From assembly GCA_030268105.1 (NCBI GenBank), contig BSDZ01000016.1, forward strand, positions 689,501 through 753,500: a DNA stretch of 64,000 nucleotides. Direction: 5' to 3'. Numbering within the stretch: the stretch's first letter is position 1; each line of letters begins with the position of its first letter. Both the position numbers and the translations under genes were made by a program. This document shows, piece by piece, positions 36,001 through 48,000 of this stretch. Below the pieces are notes generated by a model. It worked only from the letters and a program-made list of their open reading frames with translations. It had not been told where the DNA came from and did not search any database. Source of the DNA: Volvox africanus. Its lineage: Eukaryota; Chlorophyta; Chlorophyceae; Chlamydomonadales; Volvocaceae.

Positions 36001-39000
36001 AGGTGCAACCGGTGCCGCACCAGCTTTCTCACTCCGCATGTCCTTGGACACGTGCCTGACCCCCCTACCCCAGCCTAGCCTACCCTGCCCCTACCCTGCT
36101 CCTACCCTGCTCCTACCCTGCCCCTACCCTGCTCCTACCCTGCCCCTACCCTGCTCCTACCTTGCTCCTACCCTGCCCCTACCCTGCCCCTACCCTGCCC
36201 CTACCCTGCCCCTACCCTGCTCCTACCCTGCCCCTACCCTGCCCCTACCCTGCTCCTACCCTGCCCCTACCCTGCCCCTACCCTGCCCCTACCCTGCTCC
36301 TACCCTGCCCCTACCCTGCCCCTACCCTGCCCCTACCCTGCCCCTACCCTGCTCCTACCCTGCCCCTACCCTGCCCCTACCCTGCTCCTACCCTGCCCCT
36401 ACCCTGCCCCTAACCTGCTCCTACACTGCCCCTACCCTGCTCCTACCCTGCCCCTACCCTGCTCCTACCCTGCTCCTACCCTGCTCCTACCCTGCCCCTA
36501 CCCTGCTCCTACCTTGCTCCTACCCTGCCCCTACCCTGCCCCTACCCTGCTCCTACCCTGCTCGTACCCTGCCCCTACCCTGCTCCTACCCTGCCCCTAC
36601 CCTGCCCCTACCCTGCCCCTACCCTGCTCCTACCCTGCTCCTACCCTGCCCCTACCCTGCCCCTACCCTGCTCCTACCCTGCTCCTACCCTGCCCCTACC
36701 CTGCCCCTACCCTGCTCCTACCCTGCCCCTACCCTGCCCCTACCCTGCTCCTACCCTGCCCCTACCCTGCCCCTACCCTGCCCCTACCCTGCTCCTACCC
36801 TGCCCCTACCCTGCCCCTACCCTGCTCCTACCCTGCCCCTACCCTGCTCCTACCCTGCCCCTACCCTGCCCCTACCCTGCCCCTACCCTGCCCCTACCCT
36901 GCCCCTACCCTGCCCCTACCCTGCCCCTAACCTGCTCCTACCCTGCCCCTACCCTGCCCCTACCCTGCCCCTACCCTGCCCCTACCCTGCTCCTACCCTG
37001 CTCCTACCCTGCCCCTACCCTGCCCCTACCCTGCCCCTACCCTGCCCCTACCCTGCCCCTACCCTGCCCCTACCCTGCCCCTAACCTGCTCCTACCCTGC
37101 CCCTACCCTGCCCCTACCCTGCTCCTACCTTGCTCCTACCCTGCCCCTACCCTGCCCCTACCCTGCTCCTACCCTGCTCGTACCCTGCCCCTACCCTGCT
37201 CCTACCCTGCCCCTACCCTGCCCCTACCCTGCCCCTACCCTGCTCCTACCCTGCTCCTACCCTGCCCCTACCCTGCCCCTACCCTGCTCCTACCCTGCTC
37301 CTACCCTGCCCCTACCCTGCCCCTACCCTGCTCCTACCCTGCCCCTACCCTGCCCCTACCCTGCTCCTACCCTGCCCCTACCCTGCCCCTACCCTGCCCC
37401 TACCCTGCTCCTACCCTGCCCCTACCCTGCCCCTACCCTGCTCCTACCCTGCCCCTACCCTGCTCCTACCCTGCCCCTACCCTGCCCCTACCCTGCCCCT
37501 ACCCTGCCCCTACCCTGCCCCTACCCTGCCCCTACCCTGCCCCTAACCTGCTCCTACCCTGCCCCTACCCTGCCCCTACCCTGCCCCTACCCTGCCCCTA
37601 CCCTGCTCCTACCCTGCCCCTACCCTGCCCCTACCCTGCTCCTACCCTGCTCCTACCCTGCCCCTACCCTGCCCCTACCCTGCCCCTACCCTGCCCCTAC
37701 CCTGCCCCTACCCTGCCCCTACCCTGCCCCTAACCTGCTCCTACCCTGCCCCTACCCTGCCCCTACCCTGCTCCTACCCTGCCCCTACCCTGCTCCTACC
37801 TTGCTCCTACCCTGCCCCTACCCTGCCCCTACCCTGCTCCTACCCTGCTCGTACCCTGCCCCTACCCTGCTCCTACCCTGCCCCTACCCTGCCCCTACCC
37901 TGCCCCTACCCTGCTCCTACCCTGCTCCTACCCTGCTCCTACCCTGCCCCAACCCTGCTCGTACCTGCTCCTACCCTGCCCCTACCCTGCCCCTACCCTG
38001 CTCCTACCCTGCCCCTACCCTGCCCCTACCCTGCCCCTACCCTGCCCCTACCCTGCCCCTACCCTGCCCCTACCCTGCTCCTACCCTGCCCCTACCCTGC
38101 TCCTACCCTGCTCCTACCCTGCCCCTACCCTGCTCCTACCCTGCCCCTACCCTGCCCCTACCCTGCCCCTACCCTGCCCCTACCCTGCCCCTACCCTGCC
38201 CCTACCCTGCCCCTACCCTGCTCCTACCCTGCCCCTACCCTGCCCCTACCCTGCTCCTACCCTGCCCCTACCCTGCCCCTACCCTGCTCCTACCCTGCCC
38301 CTACCCTGCCCCTACCCTGCTCCTACCCTGCTCCTACCCTGCCCCTACCCTGCCCCTACCCTGCCCCTACCCTGCCCCTACCCTGCCCCTACCCTGCCCC
38401 TACCCTGCCCCTACCCTGCTCCTACCCTGCCCCTACCCTGCCCCTACCCTGCTCCTACCCTGCCCCTACCCTGCCCCTACCCTGCCCCTACCCTGCCCCT
38501 ACCCTGCTCCTACCCTGCCCCTACCCTGCTCCTACCCTGCTCCTACCCTGCTCCTACCCTGCTCCTACCCTGCCCCTACCCTGCCCCTACCCTGCCCCTA
38601 CCCTGCTCCTACCCTGCTCGTACCCTGCCCCTACCCTGCTCCTACCCTGCCCCTACCCTGCCCCTACCCTGCTCCTACCCTGCTCGTACCCTGCCCCTAC
38701 CCTGCCCCTACCCTGCTCCTACCCTGCCCCTACCCTGCTCCTACCCTGCCCCTACCCTGCCCCTACCCTGCTCCTACCCTGCCCCTACCCTGCCCCTAAC
38801 CTGCTCCTACCCTGCCCCTACCCTGCTCCTACCCTGCCCCTACCCTGCTCCTACCCTGCTCCTACCCTGCTCCTACCCTGCCCCTACCCTGCTCCTACCT
38901 TGCTCCTACCCTGCCCCTACCCTGCCCCTACCCTGCTCCTACCCTGCTCGTACCCTGCCCCTACCCTGCCCCTACCCTGCCCCTACCCTGCCCCTACCCT

Positions 39001-42000
39001 GCCCCTACCCTGCTCCTACCCTGCTCCTACCCTGCCCCTACCCTGCCCCTACCCTGCTCCTACCCTGCCCCTACCCTGCCCCTACCCTGCCCCTACCCTG
39101 CTCCTACCCTGCCCCTACCCTGCCCCTACCCTGCTCCTACCCTGCCCCTACCCTGCTCCTACCCTGCCCCTACCCTGCCCCTACCCTGCCCCTACCCTGC
39201 CCCTACCCTGCCCCTACCCAGCCCCTACCCTGCCCCTACCCTGCTCCTACCCTGCCCCTACCCTGCCCCTACCCTGCTCCTACCCTGCCCCTACCCTGCC
39301 CCTACCCTGCTCCTACCCTGCCCCTACCCTGCCCCTACCCTGCTCCTACCCTGCCCCTACCCTGCCCCTACCCTGCTCCTACCCTGCTCCTACCCTGCCC
39401 CTACCCTGCCCCTACCCTGCCCCTACCCTGCCCCTACCCTGCCCCTACCCTGCCCCTACCCTGCTCCTACCCTGCCCCTACCCTGCCCCTACCCTGCTCC
39501 TACCCTGCCCCTACCCTGCTCCTACCCTGCCCCTACCCTGCCCCTACCCTGCCCCTACCCTGCCCCTACCCTGCCCCTACCCTGCCCCTACCCTGCTCCT
39601 ACCCTGCCCCTACCCTGCCCCTACCCTGCTCCTACCCTGCCCCTACCCTGCTCCTACCCTGCTCCTACCCTGCCCCTACCCTGCCCCTACCCTGCTCCTA
39701 CCCTGCTCCTACCCTGCCCCTACCCTGCCCCTACCCTGCTCCTACCCTGCCCCTACCCTGCTCCTACCCTGCCCCTACCCTGCCCCTACCCTGCCCCTAC
39801 CCTGCTCCTACCCTGCTCCTACCCTGCCCCTACCCTGCCCCTACCCTGCCCCTACCCTGCCCCTACCCTGCCCCTACCCTGCTCCTACCCTGCTCCTACC
39901 CTGCTCCTACCCTGCTCCTACCCTGCTCCTACCCTGCCCCTACCCTGCCCCTACCCTGCCCCTACCCTGCCCCTACCCTGCCCCTACCCTGCCCCTACCC
40001 TGCCCCTACCCTGCCCCTACCCTGCCCCTACCCTGCCCCTACCCTGCCCCTACCCTGCTCCTACCCTGCCCCTACCCTGCCCCTACCCTGCTCCTACCCT
40101 GCCCCTACCCTGCTCCTACCCTGCCCCTACCCTGCCCCTACCCTGCCCCTACCCTGCCCCTACCTTGCTCCTACCCTGCCCCTACCCTGCCCCTACCCTG
40201 CCCCTACCCTGCTCCTACCCTGCCCCTACCCTGCCCCTACCCTGCTCCTACCCTGCCCCTACCCTGCCCCTACCCTGCTCCTACCCTGCCCCTACCCTGC
40301 TCCTACCCTGCCCCTACCCTGCTCCTACCCTGCCCCTACCCTGCCCCTACCCTGCTCCTACCCTGCTCCTACCCTGCTCCTACCCTGCCCCTACCCTGCT
40401 CCTACCTTGCTCCTACCCTGCCCCTACCCTGCTCCTACCCTGCTCCTACCCTGCCCCTACCCTGCTCCTACCCTGCTCCTACCCTGCCCCTACCCTGCTC
40501 CTACCCTGCTCCTACCCTGCCCCTACCCTGCCCCTACCCTGCCCCTACCCTGCCCCTACCCTGCTCCTACCCTGCTCGTACCCTGCCCCTACCCTGCTCG
40601 TACCCTGCCCCTACCCTGCCCCTACCCTGCCCCTAACCTGCTCCTACCCTGCCCCTACCCTGCCCCTACCCTGCTCCTACCCTGCTCCTACCCTGCCCCT
40701 ACCCTGCCCCTACCCTGCCCCTACCCTGCCCCTACCCTGCCCCTACCCTGCTCCTACCCTGCCCCTACCCTGCCCCTACCCTGCCCCTACCCTGCCCCTA
40801 CCCTGCCCCTACCCTGCCCCTACCCTGCCCCTACCCTGCCCCTACCCTGCTCCTACCCTGCCCCTACCCTGCTCCTACCCTGCCCCTACCCTGCTCCTAC
40901 CCTGCCCCTACCCTGCCCCTACCCTGCTCCTACCCTGCCCCTACCCTGCCCCTACCCTGCTCCTACCCTGCCCCTACCCTGCTCCTACCCTGCTCCTACC
41001 CTGCTCCTACCCTGCCCCTACCCTGCTCCTACCTTGCTCCTACCCTGCCCCTACCCTGCCCCTACCCTGCTCCTACCCTGCTCGTACCCTGCTCCTACCC
41101 TGCTCGTACCCTGCCCCTACCCTGCTCCTACCCTGCCCCTACCCTGCCCCTACCCTGCCCCTAACCTGCTCCTACCCTGCTCCTACCCTGCTCCTACCCT
41201 GCCCCTACCCTGCCCCTACCCTGCTCCTACCCTGCCCCTACCCTGCCCCTACCCTGCCCCTACCCTGCCCCTACCCTGCCCCTACCCTGCCCCTACCCTG
41301 CCCCTACCCTGCCCCTACCCTGCTCCTACCCTGCCCCTACCCTGCCCCTACCCTGCTCCTACCCTGCCCCTACCCTGCCCCTACCCTGCCCCTACCCTGC
41401 TCCTACCCTGCCCCTACCCTGCTCCTACCCTGCCCCTACCCTGCTCCTACCCTGCTCCTACCCTGCCCCTACCCTGCTCCTACCCTGCCCCTACCCTGCC
41501 CCTACCCTGCCCCTACCCTGCTCCTACCCTGCCCCTACCCTGCTCCTACCCTGCCCCTACCCTGCTCCTACCTTGCTCCTACCCTGCCCCTACCCTGCCC
41601 CTACCCTGCCCCTACCCTGCTCCTACCCTGCCCCTACCCTGCCCCTACCCTGCTCCTACCCTGCCCCTACCCTGCCCCTACCCTGCTCCTACCCTGCCCC
41701 TACCCTGCTCCTACCCTGCCCCTACCCTGCCCCTACCCTGCTCCTACCCTGCTCCTACCCTGCCCCTACCCTGCTCCTACCTTGCCCCTACCCTGCCCCT
41801 ACCCTGCTCCTACCCTGCTCCTACCCTGCCCCTACCCTGCCCCTACCCTGCTCCTACCCTGCCCCTACCCTGCCCCTTCCCTGCTCCTACCCTGCCCCTA
41901 CCCTGCCCCTACCCTGCCCCTACCCTGCTCCTACCCTGCCCCTACCCTGCCCCTACCCTGCTCCTACCCTGCCCCTACCCTGCCCCTACCCTACCCCTAC

Positions 42001-45000
42001 CCTGCCCCTACCCTGCCCCTACCCTGCTCCTACCCTGCCCCTACCCTGCCCCTACCCTGCCCCTACCCTGCCCCTACCCTGCTCCTACCCTGCCCCTACC
42101 CTGCCCCTACCCTGCCCCTACCCTGCTCCTACCCTGCCCCTACCCTGCCCCTACCCTGCCCCTACCCTGCTCCTACCCTGCTCGTACCCTGCCCCTACCC
42201 TGCTCATACCCTGCCCCTACCCTGCCCCTACCCTGCCCCTACCCTGCCCCTACCCTGCTCCTACCCTGCTCGTACCCTGCCCCTACCCTGCTCCTACCCT
42301 GCCCCTACCCTGCCCCTACCCTGCCCCTACCCTGCTCCTACCCTGCTCCTACCCTGCCCCTACCCTGCCCCTACCCTGCTCCTACCCTGCTCCTACCCTG
42401 CCCCTACCCTGCCCCTACCCTGCTCCTACCCTGCCCCTACCCTGCCCCTACCCTGCTCCTACCCTGCCCCTACCCTGCCCCTACCCTGCCCCTACCCTGC
42501 TCTTACCCTGCCCCTACCCTGCCCCTACCCTGCCCCTACCCTGCTCCTACCCTGCCCCTACCCTGCCCCTACCCTGCTCCTACCCTGCCCCTACCCTGCC
42601 CCTACCCTGCTCCTACCCTGCCCCTACCCTGCCCCTACCCTGCCCCTACCCTGCCCCTACCCTGCCCCTACCCTGCCCCTACCCTGCCCCTACCCTGCCC
42701 CTACCCTGCTCCTACCCTGCCCCTACCCTGCCCCTACCCTGCCCCTACCCTGCCCCTACCCTGCCCCTACCCTGCCCCTACCCTGCTCCTACCCTGCCCC
42801 TACCCTGCCCCTACCCTGCTCCTACCCTGCCCCTACCCTGCCCCTACCCTGCCCCTACCCTGCCCCTAACCTGCTCCTACCCTGCCCCTACCCTGCTCCT
42901 ACCCTGCCCCTACCCTGCCCCTACCCTGCCCCTACCCTGCCCCTACCTGCCCCTACCCTGCCCCTACCCTGCCCCTACCCTGCTCCTACCCTGCCCCTAC
43001 CCTGCCCCTACCCTGCCCCTACCCTGCCCCTACCCTGCCCCTACCCTGCTCCTACCCTGCCCCTACCCTGCCCCTACCCTGCTCCTACCCTGCCCCTACC
43101 CTGCCCCTACCCTGCTCCTACCCTGCCCCTACCCTGCCCCTACCCTGCTCCTACCCTGCTCCTACCCTGCCCCTACCCTGCCCCTACCCTGCTCCTACCC
43201 TGCCCCTACCCTGCTCCTACCCTGCCCCTACCCTGCTCCTACCCTGCCCCTACCCTGCCCCTACCCTGCTCCTACCCTGCCCCTACCCTGCTCCTACCCT
43301 GCCCCTACCCTGCCCCTACCCTGCTCCTACCCTGCCCCTACCCTGCCCCTACCCTGCTCCTACCCTGCCCCTACCCTGCCCCTACCCTGCTCCTACCCTG
43401 CCCCTACCCTGCCCCTACCCTGCCCCTACCCTGCCCCTACCCTGCTCCTACCCTGCCCCTACCCTGCCCCTACCCTGCCCCTACCCTGCCCCTACCCTGC
43501 TCCTACCCTGCCCCTACCCTGCCCCTACCCTGCTCCTACCCTGCCCCTACCCTGCCCCTACCCTGCTCCTACCCTGCCCCTACCCTGCTCCTACCCTGCC
43601 CCTACCCTGCCCCTACCCTGCTCCTACCCTGCCCCTACCCTGCCCCTACCCTGCCCCTACCCTGCCCCTACCCTGCCCCTACCCTTCCCCTACCCTGCTC
43701 CTACCCTGCCCCTACCCTGCCCCTACCCTGCTCCTACCCCGCCCCTACCCTGCCCCTACCCTGCTCCTACCCTGCCCCTACCCTGCCCCTACCCTGCTCC
43801 TACCCTGCCCCTACCCTGCCCCTACCCTGCTCCTACCCTGCCCCTACCCTGCCCCTACCCTGCTCCTACCCTGCTCCTACCCTGCCCCTACCCTGCCCCT
43901 ACCCTGCTCCTACCCTGCCCCTACCCTGCTCCTACCCTGCCCCTACCCTGCCCCTACCCTGCCCCTACCCTGCCCCTACCCTGCTCCTACCCTGCTCCTA
44001 CCCTGCTCCTACCCTGCCCCTACCCTGCTCCTACCCTGCCCCTACCCTGCTCCTACCCTGCCCCTACCCTGCCCCTACCCTGCTCCTACCCTGCCCCTAC
44101 CCTGCTCCTACCCTGCCCCTACCCTGCCCCTACCCTGCTCCTACCCTGCCCCTACCCTGCCCCTACCCTGCTCCTACCCTGCCCCTACCCTGCCCCTACC
44201 CTGCCCCTACCCTGCCCCTACCCTGCCCCTACCCTGCCCCTACCCTGCCCCTACCCTGCCCCTACCCTGCTCCTACCCTGCCCCTACCCTGCCCCTACCC
44301 TGCTCCTACCCTGCCCCTACCCTGCCCCTACCCTGCCCCTACCCTGCTCCTACCCTGCCCCTACCCTGCTCCTACCCTGCCCCTACCCTGCCCCTACCCT
44401 GCCCCTACCCTGCTCCTACCCTGCCCCTACCCTGCTCCTACCCTGCCCCTACCCTGCCCCTACCCTGCTCCTACCCTGCCCCTACCCTGCCCCTACCCTG
44501 CTCCTACCCTGCCCCTACCCTGCCCCTACCCTGCTCCTACCCTGCCCCTACCCTGCCCCTACCCTGCCCCTACCCTGCTCCTACCCTGCTCCTACCCTGC
44601 CCCTACCCTGCCCCTACCCTGCCCCTACCCTGCTCCTACCCTGCCCCTACCCTGCCCCTACCCTGCTCCTACCCTGCCCCTACCCTGCCCCTACCCTGCT
44701 CCTACCCTGCCCCTACCCTGCCCCTACCCTGCTCCTACCCTGCCCCTACCCTGCCCCTACCCTACTCCTACCCTGCTCCTACCCTGCCCCTACCCTGCCC
44801 CTACCCTGCTCCTACCCTGCCCCTACCCTGCTCCTACCCTGCCCCTACCCTGCCCCTACCCTGCCCCTACCCTGCCCCTACCCTGCCCCTACCCTGCCCC
44901 TACCCTGCTCCTACCCTGCCCCTACCCTGCTCCTACCCTGCCCCTACCCTGCCCCTACCCTGCTCCTACCCTGCCCCTACCCTGCCCCTACCCTGCTCCT

Positions 45001-48000
45001 ACCCTGCCCCTACCCTGCCCCTACCCTGCTCCTACCCTGCCCCTACCCTGCCCCTACCCTGCCCCTACCCTGCCCCTACCCTGCTCCTACCCTGCCCCTA
45101 CCCTGCCCCTACCCTGCCCCTACCCTGCCCCTACCCTGCCCCTACCCTGCCCCTACCCTGCTCCTACCCTGCCCCTACCCTGCTCCTACCCTGCCCCTAC
45201 CCTGCCCCTACCCTGCCCCTACCCTGCTCCTACCCTGCCCCTACCCTGCTCCTACCCTGCCCCTACCCTGCCCCTACCCTGCCCCTACCCTGCTCCTACC
45301 CTGCCCCTACCCTGCTCCTACCCTGCCCCTACCCTGCCCCTACCCTGCTCCTACCCTGCCCCTACCCTGCCCCTACCCTGCTCCTACCCTGCCCCTACCC
45401 TGCCCCTACCCTGCTCCTACCCTGCTCCTACCCTGCCCCTACCCTGCCCCTACCCTGCCCCTACCCTGCTCCTACCCTGCTCCTACCCTGCCCCTACCCT
45501 GCCCCTACCCTGCCCCTACCCTGCTCCTACCCTGCCCCTACCCTGCCCCTACCCTGCTCCTACCCTGCCCCTACCCTGCCCCTACCCTGCTCCTACCCTG
45601 CCCCTACCCTGCCCCTACCCTGCTCCTACCCTGCCCCTACCCTGCCCCTACCCTGCTCCTACCCTGCTCCTACCCTGCCCCTACCCTGCCCCTACCCTGC
45701 TCCTACCCTGCCCCTACCCTGCTCCTACCCTGCCCCTACCCTGCCCCTAACCTGCCCCTACCCTGCCCCTACCCTGCCCCTACCCTGCCCCTACCCTGCT
45801 CCTACCCTGCCCCTACCCTGCTCCTACCCTGCCCCTACCCTGCCCCTACCCTGCTCCTACCCTGCCCCTACCCTGCCCCTACCCTGCTCCTACCCTGCCC
45901 CTACCCTGCCCCTACCCTGCTCCTACCCTGCCCCTACCCTGCCCCTACCCTGCCCCTACCCTGCCCCTACCCTGCTCCTACCCTGCTCCTACCCTGCCCC
46001 TACCCCTCCCCTACCCTGCCCCTACCCTGCTCCTACCCTGCCCCTACCCTGCCCCTACCCTGCTCCTACCCTGCCCCTACCCTGCCCCTACCCTGCTCCT
46101 ACCCTGCCCCTACCCTGCCCCTACCCTGCCCCTACCCTGCCCCTACCCTGCTCCTACCCTGCCCCTACCCTGCCCCTACCCTGCCCCTACCCTGCCCCTA
46201 CCCTGCCCCTACCCTTCCCCTACCCTGCTCCTACCCTGCCCCTACCCTGCCCCTACCCTGCTCCTACCCCGCCCCTACCCTGCCCCTACCCTGCTCCTAC
46301 CCTGCCCCTACCCTGCCCCTACCCTGCTCCTACCCTGCCCCTACCCTGCCCCTACCCTGCTCCTACCCTGCCCCTACCCTGCCCCTACCCTGCTCCTACC
46401 CTGCCCCTACCCTGCCCCTACCCTGCTCCTACCCTGCCCCTACCCTGCTCCTACCCTGCCCCTACCCTGCCCCTACCCTGCCCCTACCCTGCTCCTACCC
46501 TGCTCCTACCCTGCCCCTACCCTGCCCCTACCCTCCTCCTACCCTGCTCCTACCCTGCCCCTACCCTGCCCCTACCCTGCTCCTACCCTGCCCCTACCCT
46601 GCCCCTACCCTGCCCCTACCCTGCCCCTACCCTGCCCCTACCCTGCCCCTACCCTGCTCCTACCCTGCCCCTACCCTGCTCCTACCCTGCCCCTACCCTG
46701 CCCCTACCCTGCCCCTACCCTGCCCCTACCCTGCCCCTACCCTGCCCCTACCCTGCCCCTAACCTGCTCCTACCCTGCCCCTACCCTGCCCCTACCCTGC
46801 CCCTACCCTGCCCCTACCCTGCCCCTACCCTGCTCCTACCCTGCCCCTACCCTGCCCCTACCCTGCTCCTACCCTGTCCCTACCCTGCTCCTACCCTGCC
46901 CCTACCCTGCCCCTACCCTGCCCCTACCCTGCCCCTACCCTGCCCCTACCCTGCTCCTACCCTGCCCCTACCCTGCCCCTACCCTGCCCCTACCCTGCTC
47001 CTACCCTGCCCCTACCCTGCTCCTACCCTGCTCCTACCCTGCCCCTACCCTGCTCCTACCCTGCCCCTACCCTGCCCCTACCCTGCCCCTACCCTGCCCC
47101 TACCCTGCTCCTACCCTGCCCCTACCCTGCCCCTACCCTGCTCCTACCCTGCCCCTACCCTGCTCCTACCCTGCTCCTACCCTGCCCCTACCCTGCTCCT
47201 ACCCTGCCCCTACCCTGCCCCTACCCTGCTCCTACCCTGCCCCTACCCTGCTCCTACCCTGCCCCTACCCTGCCCCTACCCTGCTCCTACCCTGCCCCTA
47301 CCCTGCCCCTACCCTGCTCCTACCCTGCCCCTACCCTGCCCCTACCCTGCCCCTACCCTGCCCCTACCCTGCCCCTACCCTGCCCCTACCCTGCTCCTAC
47401 CCTGCCCCTACCCTGCTCCTACCCTGCCCCTACCCTGCCCCTACCCTGCTCCTACCCTGCCCCTACCCTTCCCTTACCCTGCCCCTACCCTGCTCCTACC
47501 CTGCCCCTACCCTGCTCCTACCCTGCCCCTACCCTGCTCCTACCTTGCCCCTACCCTGCCCCTACCTTGCCCCTACCCTGCTCCTACCCTGCCCCTACCC
47601 TGCCCCTACCCTGCTCCTACCCTGCCCCTACCCTGCCCCTACCCTGCCCCTACCCTGCTCCTACCCTGCCCCTACCCTGCTCCTACCCTGCCCCTACCCT
47701 GCTCCTACCCTGCTCCTACCCTGCTCCTACCCTGCCCCTACCCTGCTCCTACCCTGCCCCTACCCTGCTCCTACCTTGCTCCTACCCTGCTCCTACCCTG
47801 CCCCTACCCTGCTCCTACCCTGCCCCTACCCTGCCCCTACCCTGCTCCTACCCTGCCCCTACCCTGCCCCTACCCTGCCCCTACCCTGCTCCTACCCTGC
47901 TCGTACCCTGCCCCTACCCTGCCCCTACCCTGCCCCTACCCTGCCCCTACTTTCCCCTACCCTGCTCCTACCCTGCTCCTACCCTGCCCCTACCCTGCCC

